Source: Verrucomicrobia bacterium UBA1263
GTDB taxonomy: Bacteria > Verrucomicrobiota > Verrucomicrobiia > Limisphaerales > UBA1412
Assembly (NCBI GenBank): GCA_002308515.1
Contig: DBVN01000074.1
Span: 1 to 5,409, forward strand
DNA length: 5,409 bases
Direction: 5' to 3'
Numbering within the stretch: the first letter of the stretch is position 1; every line of letters starts with the position of its first letter. The notes under the pieces were generated by a model that was given only the letters and a program-made list of their open reading frames with translations, did no database searches and had not been told where the DNA came from. Shown here in pieces: positions 1-5,409 of this stretch. The position numbers and the translations under genes are program-made.

Positions 1-46
1 AAAAAAGGAACCTCTGATCCTTTGTGGATCAAAGGTCAGAGATTCC
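1..46 (-). terminator. Imperfect hairpin with minus-strand T-run, candidate intrinsic terminator
   Basis: Seen directly: GGAA (7-10) pairs with TTCC (43-46), CTCTGA (12-17) with TCAGAG (36-41), and CCTTTG (19-24) with CAAAGG (30-35). There is a C/A mismatch at 11/42, a bulged T at 18 and a 5-base loop at 25-29, giving 16 paired bases. On the minus strand the hairpin is followed at once by six T (complement of A1-A6), the classic layout of a rho-independent terminator; on the plus strand no T-run follows. No minus-strand gene that would need it is visible in the window. It overlaps the broken 5' end of the ATPase fragment. It could instead be a quasi-palindrome left at a rearrangement junction. 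Confidence 0.55.
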
Positions 47-890
47 GAACGGATATTATATGGTGTTAGGAGGCATTCCTTTTTACTGGGAATTTCTGGA
101 AAAAGGGCTGTCGGTCGCGCAAAATATCGACCGCCTGTTTTTTGAGCCGGATGCACAACTGAAGCTGGAATATGATCATCTCTTTTCATCTCTGTTTCGA
201 CATCCGGAAGGCTATGTGCGCATTATCCATGCTTTAGCGGGAAAAAGAACAGGTTTGACACGTGGGGAGATCGCACAAAAAACAAAAATGTCTCCATCCG
301 GCAATCTAACAAAAAAGCTGAAAGAACTGGAAAGCTGCGGGTTTATCCGAGAGTACAATGGGTATGGCAAGAAGACCAAGGACAGTATTTTTCAGCTGAT
401 TGATCCCTTTGTTTTGTTTTATCATCACTTCCTGTCTTCAAAACCTCGCGATCCTGCTTTCTGGACACACCAGTTGAATACCCCTGCGCAGAACAACTGG
501 AAAGGACTGGCTTTTGAGCAAATCTGTCTGCTGCATGTTGAACAGATCAAAAAAACATTGGGCATCTCCATGATTCATACAGATGTTTTCTCCTTTTACT
601 GTGAGTCAAACCCTGATCTTGGTCTCTTTGGCTCTCAAATTGATATGATTATCTGGCGGGCAGATCGTGTGATTAATCTTCTTGAGATGAAATACAACAC
701 CGGGCTGTATCTGATTACGAAAAAGCAGGATCAGGCGATGCAAAATAAGATGCATGATTTTATCACGGTGACCAAAACCAGGGACGCTGTTCATCTGACG
801 CTGGTTACAGCCTACGGCGTTACGCCAAATATTTATTCAAACGGCATTCAATCTCAGGTAACAATGAAAGATTTATTCCAACGCGTATGA
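24..890 (+). pseudogene. C-terminal part of an AAA-type ATPase with DUF234 domain, ATPase domain missing
   Basis: This 288-residue frame matches the second half of the bacterial/archaeal ATP-binding proteins that carry a C-terminal DUF234 domain, whose full length is usually about 450-480 residues. Residues 11-40 hold the linker that normally follows the AAA module (YYMVLGGIPFYW, then NIDRLFF). Residues about 62-112 look like a winged helix (RGEIAQKTKMSPSGNLTKKL). Residues about 158-288 are the DUF234 part, with WKGLAFEQICLLHVEQIK, then GSQIDMII (D207) and LLEMKYN (E221-x-K223), a pattern resembling the D...ExK core of PD-(D/E)XK nucleases. No Walker A or B motif is present. The only start is GTG at 24 with no well-placed ribosome site, and TGA at 15-17 closes the frame upstream. 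I infer a truncated or frameshifted remnant; a stand-alone shortened gene cannot be excluded. Cellular role of the family is unknown; a toxin or defence link has not been shown here. It looks AT-richer than the operon downstream and is separated from it by a terminator. Confidence 0.72.
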
Positions 891-960
891 AAGCAATCTG
901 ACTTTCCGCTTTCCCGATCATCTCTCTGCCAAACAATATCATCTTCTCATTGCGTATCCT

Positions 961-1002
961 GCCGGAACAGACATGTCGGGGCTTGTTTCCGGCTGATTTT
1001 TT
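961..1002 (+). terminator. Rho-independent terminator after the ATPase fragment
   Basis: GCCGGAA at 961-967 pairs perfectly with TTCCGGC at 987-993. C968-G985 and A969-T984 can extend the stem if T986 bulges out. TGA and then six T (997-1002) follow. The apical loop is large and contains the small palindrome GACATGTC (970-977). The hairpin lies 71 bases past the stop of the upstream fragment and would separate it from the operon. Its 3' arm overlaps the -35 region of the next promoter. The large loop makes it a weaker candidate than a textbook terminator. Confidence 0.6.
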
Positions 1003-1018
1003 CGGTATAATACCGTCT
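983..1018 (+). promoter_or_regulatory. Sigma-A type promoter of the secreted-protein operon
   Basis: A perfect -10 box TATAAT lies at 1006-1011. Exactly 17 bases upstream is TTGTTT (983-988), which keeps the TTG of the -35 consensus but has a poor second half. Transcription would start near 1018, leaving a leader of about 28 bases before the ATG at 1046. A weak -35 with a perfect -10 is compatible with an activated or repressed promoter. No other promoter of this quality was seen upstream of the operon, and the three downstream genes overlap, so this is the likely driver of all four. Confidence 0.65.
1003..1015. repeat. 13-bp palindrome over the -10 box, possible operator
   Basis: CGGTATAATACCG is a perfect inverted repeat with 6-base arms around a central A (1009). 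It fully contains the TATAAT hexamer. A dimeric repressor bound here would block RNA polymerase. The regulator is unknown. Because TATA-rich sequence is partly self-complementary, only the outer CGG/CCG pairs add real information, so chance symmetry is possible. Confidence 0.35.
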
Positions 1019-1032
1019 GAAATCGCTGTTAT

Positions 1033-1037
1033 GGAGG
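1033..1037 (+). promoter_or_regulatory. Ribosome binding site that sets the start at 1046
   Basis: GGAGG sits 8 bases before ATG 1046. This favours 1046 over the in-frame TTG at 950 and over the ATG at 1031, which would place the Shine-Dalgarno sequence inside the gene. The 950 start would also lie upstream of the predicted terminator and promoter, and would put 32 non-signal-like residues before the signal peptide. Confidence 0.75.
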
Positions 1038-1045
1038 TTGCCGGG

Positions 1046-1804
1046 ATGAAGAGAAGCTGGATCCTTTTATTGTCCATTTTCTTTATACTGTCTATGCCTG
1101 CTCGGGCGGAAACCGGAATGAAGGTCCTTGCCTTTTCCGATTCCGGCCTTGAAAAGGAAATGGACGGCGTCGCTTTTTCCGACGGCGTGCTGACCATCCA
1201 CAGTCCCGGAGAGTATATGCTCTCAGGTGAACTGACTAACGGAAGCCTTTTTATCGACTGCGCGGAAGAGGGCAAAGTAACCCTGTACCTGAACGGCGTC
1301 AGCATTCATACAGAGAACGCGGTTGCGATCCTGATCGGAGAATGTAAACCCAAGGTGATCCTGTCCCTGGTGGATGGGACAGAGAATATCCTGTCCAACG
1401 GTGAGACGGTTTTGTCTGACGAAGATGAAGAGCCGAACGGCGTGCTCTTTTCCCAGAGCGACCTGGTAATTGAGGGAAGCGGCTGTCTGAAGGTAAACGC
1501 TGTATCAGCAGACGGAATCGTATCCAAGGATGACCTCGAAATTCGCGGCGGACAGATAGTGATTGAAGCAAAGCGGCACGGAATCAGGGGAAAGGACTGT
1601 GTCGAGATTTATGAAGGCCAGATTGATATCACCGCTGGGCGGGACGGGATCAAGAGCACCAACAAAAAAGACCCCGCCAGAGGTTACGTTGCAATTCGCG
1701 GCGGTACCATCTCCATCCGCTGCGGGGATGAACCCATTCAGTTCATTACCAACTGCACGATTGAAAATGCAAACATCACCTTTATGATGAATAACGCAGA
1801 ATGA
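1046..1804 (+). CDS. Secreted Cthe_2159-like carbohydrate-binding beta-helix protein
   Basis: This is a 252-residue exported protein. Residues 1-21 are a signal peptide (MKRS, a hydrophobic run, then PARA) with probable cleavage after ARA. The rest resembles the carbohydrate-binding domain family typified by Cthe_2159 (Pfam PF14262), a right-handed parallel beta-helix reported to bind pectic polysaccharide in Clostridium thermocellum. Supporting motifs are SPGEYMLSGELTNGSLFID (53-71), VTLYLNGVSI (78-87), LSLVDGTENILSNG (106-119) and then coil repeats: DGIVSKDDLEIRGGQIVI (156-173), HGIRGKDCVEIYEGQIDI (178-195) and DGIKSTN (200-206) with VAIRGGTISI (215-224). The DG and KD turns are the family's usual calcium or ligand-binding positions. 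It is the first gene after the promoter and overlaps the next by 4 bases (ATGA). It is short for the family, whose members are often longer, and ends soon after the last coil, so the helix may lack a C-terminal part. No catalytic motif is seen, so a binding or scaffold role is likely. Confidence 0.82.
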   Translation: MKRSWILLLSIFFILSMPARAETGMKVLAFSDSGLEKEMDGVAFSDGVLTIHSPGEYMLSGELTNGSLFIDCAEEGKVTLYLNGVSIHTENAVAILIGECKPKVILSLVDGTENILSNGETVLSDEDEEPNGVLFSQSDLVIEGSGCLKVNAVSADGIVSKDDLEIRGGQIVIEAKRHGIRGKDCVEIYEGQIDITAGRDGIKSTNKKDPARGYVAIRGGTISIRCGDEPIQFITNCTIENANITFMMNNAE

Positions 1805-3063
1805 AGAACACAAATACTCGTTTCAACCACATACTGGCTATCCTTCTGCTCTTTGTGTTGCTGATCCCCGCATCCGGTGTCTGCGGGAGCACCTATCGTG
1901 AGCTGAAGCGTGGCGATCGGGGTGAGGATGTGCTGGCCTTAAAGGACAGGCTGTACGACCTGGGGTATATCGCCTCAAAAAACTACGGGGACGACTATAA
2001 CCATAACACGGTGCAAAGAATCAAGGATCTGCAGAAAAAGAACGGGCTGAAAGCCACCGGCGTTGCCACACCGGAACTGCAGGAACTGATTTTCTCCGAT
2101 CAGTGTATAGCCAAAAACGGAAAGAAAGCAGCGGAATTCCTGCCTTCGTCCTCCGAGGATACTGCCGATTCCACGCCTGTTTTCGTGATGCCGGCGCCGG
2201 CAGGCAAGAATCCGCCTGAACTGGACGCGGATGGGTTCTGTGACGCGGACGAGCCCTATATATGGGCCAGCAGGGAGAACGGCGAATGGACCTATGTTAG
2301 CCGGGATATCCATGTGGAAGTGCGTCAGCGAGTGGATAAATGTGTTCCGCATAAGTGGCTGGAAGCCGCTATTCGTTACCGGGATCCGGCCTTTTTCGGC
2401 GCCATGATCAATCTGTCGACAGAAGAAAACCCGACGCCTTCCGGCACATTCATGTCCAAACCCACAACCATTGCCCGGAACTATAACGCGATTTTCGCCT
2501 TTTCGGATGATTTTTTCAGTTACCGATATTTTAACAAGATGAAACCCGGCATTATCATCCGCAACGGTCAGATCTGGTCCGAAAAGACGCTGCGCGGCAA
2601 CGCGAAACAGTGGCCCCCGCTCGATGTGATGGCGCTGTTCGCCGACGGCAGCATGAAGACCTTTGAATCAGACGCCCATACGGCACAGGAATATCTGGAT
2701 ATGGGTGTAGTCAGCACCTTTGCATTCGGACCAATCCTTGTAGAAAACGGATCGCCGAGCGAGGACCTGAAGAAATGGAGAACAACGGATCGCGCTCCGC
2801 GCATGGCTATGGGGATCACCGCGGACGGAACGGTGCTGGCCGTTGACTGCCTCGGACGCAGGAAGGACGCTGTCGGCGTAACAATCACCTGGCTGGCTGA
2901 CAAGCTGGTAGAACTCGGCGCAGTGGAGGCGATCAATCTGGACGGCGGCAATACCACCTGCATGATCTTTATGGGTGATGTGATCAACCGGCCGAAGGAT
3001 ACCAAAGAGAAGGATCTGCGAACCGTGAACGGACTGATCGGTGTCAGGGAGGTAGGGGACTGA
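1801..3063 (+). CDS. Secreted phosphodiester glycosidase (NAGPA domain) with peptidoglycan-binding domain
   Basis: This 420-residue protein has three parts. Residues 1 to about 30 are a signal peptide (hydrophobic ILAILLLFVLLIPA). Residues 32-98 are a PG_binding_1 module (LKRGDRGEDVLALKDRLYDLGYI, then TGVATPELQ). After a low-complexity linker (about 112-145), residues about 195-418 form an NAGPA-type phosphodiester glycosidase domain (Pfam PF09992). Family landmarks are FSDDFF (234-239), GIIIRNGQIW (250-259), FGPILVENG (309-317), APRMAMGIT (332-340) and INLDGGNTTCMIF (378-390). The family includes the human uncovering enzyme, which removes GlcNAc from GlcNAc-1-phosphodiesters. By analogy this one would cleave sugar-1-phosphodiesters in wall or exported glycans while held at peptidoglycan. 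The usual NLDGGGSST signature reads NLDGGNTTC here. No clear Shine-Dalgarno precedes ATG 1801; the ATGA overlap with the upstream stop suggests translational coupling. The stop shares one base with the next start. Confidence 0.85.
   Translation: MKNTNTRFNHILAILLLFVLLIPASGVCGSTYRELKRGDRGEDVLALKDRLYDLGYIASKNYGDDYNHNTVQRIKDLQKKNGLKATGVATPELQELIFSDQCIAKNGKKAAEFLPSSSEDTADSTPVFVMPAPAGKNPPELDADGFCDADEPYIWASRENGEWTYVSRDIHVEVRQRVDKCVPHKWLEAAIRYRDPAFFGAMINLSTEENPTPSGTFMSKPTTIARNYNAIFAFSDDFFSYRYFNKMKPGIIIRNGQIWSEKTLRGNAKQWPPLDVMALFADGSMKTFESDAHTAQEYLDMGVVSTFAFGPILVENGSPSEDLKKWRTTDRAPRMAMGITADGTVLAVDCLGRRKDAVGVTITWLADKLVELGAVEAINLDGGNTTCMIFMGDVINRPKDTKEKDLRTVNGLIGVREVGD
3047..3052 (+). promoter_or_regulatory. 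Ribosome binding site of the CotH-family gene
   Basis: GGGAGG lies 10 bases before ATG 3063, inside the end of the preceding gene, with a second purine block AGGGG (3054-3058) closer in. It supports ATG 3063 (TGATG overlap) as the start, which also gives a complete signal peptide. Confidence 0.6.
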
Positions 3064-4730
3064 TGAAGAAATACGCACTTGCTGTTTTGGGGCTGACGGC
3101 GCTGCTGGGCTGTCTGATGGCAACAACAGCCTTTGCCGCCGGTCCGAACGCCTGGATTTCCCCGGATGGGACGCTTACACCGGATGCAATTACATTCAAC
3201 AAAAACGAAGGCAAAGGATATACACTCTATCTGCCCGGCTGGTTGGACACAAAAGAATGGAAGTTTGGGGTAGCCGATGGCATTTCCTTCACTTATGGAT
3301 CCAGCAAAATCCAGTCCGGAGACAGCGCAAAAATCATACAGACCGGAACGACACAGATCGCCTTCGATAATAAGAAAACCCCCCTGTCGGTGATGCGCGG
3401 ATCCAAAAATCTGCCCGCTGTTTTTGCAACAACAGAGAGCGGAAAGCTGACGAAGATCGAGTCGAACAAAGAGAACAAGGAGCCGGGTCAGCTGGTGTTG
3501 CGGGGCCCGGATGGCGACGTTCAGTACGACGGTGATCTGGAATCCATCAAATGCCGCGGCAATTCCTCCATGTCCTTCAAGAAAAAGAATTATCAGATCA
3601 AGCTGGCAAATAGCACAGACCTGCTCGGTATGGGTAAGGCAAAAAAATGGATTCTGACCGGCAACTATCGGGACAAATCCTATCTTCGAAATCAGATCAT
3701 GATGGATCTTGCCGCCGCGATCGGCTTGCACTATACACCGGAGCATACCCCCGCGGAATTATATATCAACCACGAATACCGGGGTCTTTATTTCTTCTCT
3801 GAGAAAGTGGAAATCGACAAGGATCGCATAGCAATAACCAATCTGGAGAATGAAACCAAGAAGCTGAATGAGACTCCGCTGGAAGAATTCAAGGTGGTTG
3901 GAAAGAAAAAATCCACCAACGGCAGTTATAAGGCTTACGATATCCCCGCTGAGCCAGAGGATATCACTGGGGGCTATCTCGTGGAGTATGAAAGCTATGC
4001 GGTACGCTACAAGACAGAAGCCAGCGCTTATACCTCCAGGAAGGGCAGCATACTGGTCGTCAAATCTCCGGAATATGCCTCCGACGCACAGATGAAGTAT
4101 ATCACCGGGTTGCTCCAATCCTTTGAAAACGCAATTATGGCGGAGGATGGCTTGGATCCGGAGACCGGCAGACATTATACGGAGATTGCCGACGCCGAGT
4201 CTCTGGCGCTCAAGTATATGATCGAGGAAATCAGCGAAAACTATGACGGCAACTCCTCCAGCCAGTTTTTTTACAAGCCCGCGGACAGCGAGAGCGAAAA
4301 ATTCTTCGCTGGGCCGGTCTGGGACTATGACAGTACTTTTGGCTCCTACGCCGCCAAGCATAACGCAAAATATGTGCTTAATCCCTCAAATCTCTGGATC
4401 GCGAAGGGCGACCGGACAGCCTGGTATCCCGCGCTGTACCGCCATCAGGATTTTCGGAATCTGGTGGCGACGCTCTGGGAAAGCCGGGTGAAAAGCGCGG
4501 TGGAAGCCCTTCTGGGAACAGGACAGACGGAAGGAATATATTCCATTGATCAGTTGCAGAAGGCTATTCAGGATTCTGCGGCTATGGATCGTAAGCGCTG
4601 GCCGAGGCCCAAGGTATCAGACACCGTCGCTCAGACCGGCGGCTCTTTTGAGGCGAATGTAAAATTCCTGAAAGAATATCTGCAAAAGAGATATAAATTT
4701 CTGAATGAGACATGGGTGATCGAACAATGA
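3063..4730 (+). CDS. Secreted CotH-family atypical protein kinase
   Basis: This 555-residue protein has a signal peptide at 1-25 (MKKYALAVLGL...TTAFA, cleavage after AFA). A beta-rich lead-in follows (about 28-115), then a CotH kinase domain (Pfam PF08757) from about 118 to 470. Family motifs in order are KNLPAVFATT (115-124), IKCRGNSSMSFKKKNYQIKL (162-181), LTGNYRDKSYLRNQIM (198-213), HEYRGLYFFSEKVEID (237-252), GGYLVEYE (303-310), EEISENYDGNSSSQFFYK (388-405) and GPVWDYDSTFG (417-427). The WDYD stretch and the preceding E/N-rich helix match the metal and catalytic region of CotH, which in Bacillus phosphorylates the spore coat proteins CotB and CotG. Nothing here points to sporulation: no coat gene or Ser/Lys-rich CotG-like substrate is present. 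Exported CotH relatives are common in Clostridia beside surface genes, so I infer phosphorylation of a secreted protein or glycan. It overlaps the next gene by 4 bases. I left the symbol blank because cotH implies a spore-coat role. Confidence 0.88.
   Translation: MKKYALAVLGLTALLGCLMATTAFAAGPNAWISPDGTLTPDAITFNKNEGKGYTLYLPGWLDTKEWKFGVADGISFTYGSSKIQSGDSAKIIQTGTTQIAFDNKKTPLSVMRGSKNLPAVFATTESGKLTKIESNKENKEPGQLVLRGPDGDVQYDGDLESIKCRGNSSMSFKKKNYQIKLANSTDLLGMGKAKKWILTGNYRDKSYLRNQIMMDLAAAIGLHYTPEHTPAELYINHEYRGLYFFSEKVEIDKDRIAITNLENETKKLNETPLEEFKVVGKKKSTNGSYKAYDIPAEPEDITGGYLVEYESYAVRYKTEASAYTSRKGSILVVKSPEYASDAQMKYITGLLQSFENAIMAEDGLDPETGRHYTEIADAESLALKYMIEEISENYDGNSSSQFFYKPADSESEKFFAGPVWDYDSTFGSYAAKHNAKYVLNPSNLWIAKGDRTAWYPALYRHQDFRNLVATLWESRVKSAVEALLGTGQTEGIYSIDQLQKAIQDSAAMDRKRWPRPKVSDTVAQTGGSFEANVKFLKEYLQKRYKFLNETWVIEQ
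4715..4721 (+). promoter_or_regulatory. Ribosome binding site of the PIG-L-type gene
   Basis: GGTGATC matches the downstream half of the extended Shine-Dalgarno sequence (AAGGAGGTGATC) and lies 5 bases before ATG 4727, inside the end of the CotH-family gene. This, plus the ATGA overlap, supports 4727 as the start of the last gene. Confidence 0.5.
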
Positions 4731-5409
4731 AAAAGTTTCTGTTCTGCGTGGCATTTGCTCTTTACCTGTCCCTGACAGCCCTCGCGCTGAGTGAAGCGCC
4801 GGAAGCGGTTCAGGAGGCAGAGGAGATCACGGCCGGCTGCTCTTTCAGTATGAATTTAAAGGAAACGAAGAAAAATGCCTGTTCCTTTATGATGGACAGA
4901 GATGTCAGCACCTACCTTGCCCTGAAAGAAAAAAAAGGTTGGCTGGTGGTTGAGTCTCCCGAACCGATCCGGGGTGTATCCGTCATGCTCTACAATCGCT
5001 ACGGCAGGGATTATTCCTACAACCTGCAGGTTGAAGACGCAACCGGCGAATGGATGACCGTGGACAGCAGCAGGTATCTCAGCAACTGGCATTCCCTCGA
5101 TGCGCCTGTATCCAGGATTCGTATTTTGGCTACCAGCAAGGAACGTCTGCGCATTGCCGAACTGCAGCTCTTCGGTGAAGGAGAAAAACCTGCGGAAGTA
5201 CAGAACTGGCAGGATCTGGACAAAGCAGACATCATGCTGCTTGCCTGTCACCCGGATGATGAGGTTCTGTGGTTTGCCGGCCTGATGCCGGTCTATGCGG
5301 ACCGCGGCTACAAGGTGCAGCTGGCGATGATGACCCCGGCCAGTGAGGAGCGTCAGCTGGAACTACTTCAGTGCGCCTGGCACTGCGGTATGCGTTATTA
5401 TCCGTATTT
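4727..5409 (+). CDS. Secreted PIG-L family deacetylase with discoidin-like N-terminal domain (partial, 3' end outside)
   Basis: The frame is open from ATG 4727 to the window end (227 complete codons). Residues 1-20 are a signal peptide (MKKFLFCVAF...LTALA). Residues about 36-152 resemble an F5/8-type (discoidin, galactose-binding-like) domain: MMDRDVSTYLALKEKKGWLV (55-74), then NWHSLDAPVSRIRILATS (120-137) and LRIAELQLFGEG (141-152), a typical closing strand. Residue 168 opens a PIG-L/LmbE fold (Pfam PF02585) with IMLLACHPDDEVLWFAG (169-185). In H175-P-D-D178 the His and second Asp are the family's zinc ligand and catalytic positions. The remaining zinc ligands, usually an HxxH further on, would lie beyond the window. 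Known relatives deacetylate GlcNAc-linked substrates (GlcNAc-PI, mycothiol and bacillithiol precursors, antibiotic sugars). Being exported and fused to a sugar-binding-like domain, this one probably acts on an extracellular amino-sugar glycan. It is the fourth gene of the coupled operon. Confidence 0.82.
   Translation, partial: MKKFLFCVAFALYLSLTALALSEAPEAVQEAEEITAGCSFSMNLKETKKNACSFMMDRDVSTYLALKEKKGWLVVESPEPIRGVSVMLYNRYGRDYSYNLQVEDATGEWMTVDSSRYLSNWHSLDAPVSRIRILATSKERLRIAELQLFGEGEKPAEVQNWQDLDKADIMLLACHPDDEVLWFAGLMPVYADRGYKVQLAMMTPASEERQLELLQCAWHCGMRYYPY

Noticed and set aside
2..61. Second frame at the left edge reading KKEPLILCGS, resembling the sensor-1 strand of this ATPase family
   Set aside because: Only about six residues match and the whole match lies in the hairpin. 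Calling it the lost N-terminal part, joined by a deletion and frameshift, is not safe without the sequence to the left.
970..977. GACATGTC palindrome
   Set aside because: An 8-bp palindrome is common by chance, and this one lies in the loop of the terminator hairpin, so it was not listed separately as an operator.
950..1045. TTG 950 as start of the first operon gene
   Set aside because: It would precede the predicted terminator and promoter and add 32 residues before the signal peptide. GGAGG at 1033-1037 clearly serves ATG 1046.
820..1305. 161-codon minus-strand open frame across the intergenic region
   Set aside because: It runs antisense to the promoter and the first operon gene, and its product shows no family motif. 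The minus strand has no promoter or ribosome site to support it.
2568..3746. 392-codon open frame on the minus strand across the glycosidase/kinase junction
   Set aside because: It is antisense to two well-supported family genes, has no recognisable domain or ribosome site, and is Cys/His-rich in the manner of a shadow translation.
3759..4361. 200-codon minus-strand open frame
   Set aside because: Fully antisense to the conserved core of the CotH-family gene; no motif or start signal.
1..5409. CRISPR array, tRNA/rRNA genes, transposase or other phage or defence genes
   Set aside because: I saw no spaced direct repeats, no tRNA-like cloverleaf and no transposase or integrase motif on either strand. 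The only hint of a mobile context is the truncated ATPase fragment.

Overview
The window looks like part of a Firmicutes (class Clostridia) chromosome, possibly a gut or rumen lineage of the Christensenellales type. This is inferred from the protein families, namely a CotH-type kinase, a Cthe_2159-like carbohydrate-binding beta-helix and a phosphodiester glycosidase joined to a PG_binding_1 domain. Consensus sigma-A and Shine-Dalgarno signals fit the same picture. No species marker is present, so the taxonomy is tentative.

Layout: (1) Positions 1-46 form a strong imperfect hairpin that reads as an intrinsic terminator on the minus strand. (2) Positions 24-890 encode the C-terminal part (winged helix plus DUF234 nuclease-like domain) of an AAA-type ATPase. 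The ATPase domain is absent and an in-frame stop lies just upstream, so this is probably a gene remnant. It looks AT-richer than what follows. (3) Positions 891-1045 are a compact intergenic region. A rho-independent terminator hairpin (961-1002) overlaps a promoter with a perfect TATAAT (1006-1011), and that -10 box lies inside a 13-bp palindrome. (4) Positions 1046-5409 hold four co-directional genes joined by 4-, 1- and 4-base overlaps: a small Cthe_2159-like carbohydrate-binding protein, a PG_binding_1-NAGPA phosphodiester glycosidase, a CotH-family atypical kinase, and a PIG-L-type deacetylase with an N-terminal discoidin-like domain that is cut by the window edge. No tRNA, rRNA, CRISPR array or insertion sequence was seen.

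All four operon proteins start with a convincing Sec signal peptide, so the cassette should work outside the membrane. The family chemistries are protein phosphorylation (CotH), cleavage of sugar-1-phosphodiesters such as GlcNAc-1-phosphate (NAGPA), de-N-acetylation of GlcNAc-type sugars (PIG-L) and glycan binding (Cthe_2159-like). Together with a wall-binding module, they suggest an exported system that edits phosphorylated glycans or glycoproteins at the cell surface. That pathway is an inference from gene content and coupling; the sequence does not show the substrate.
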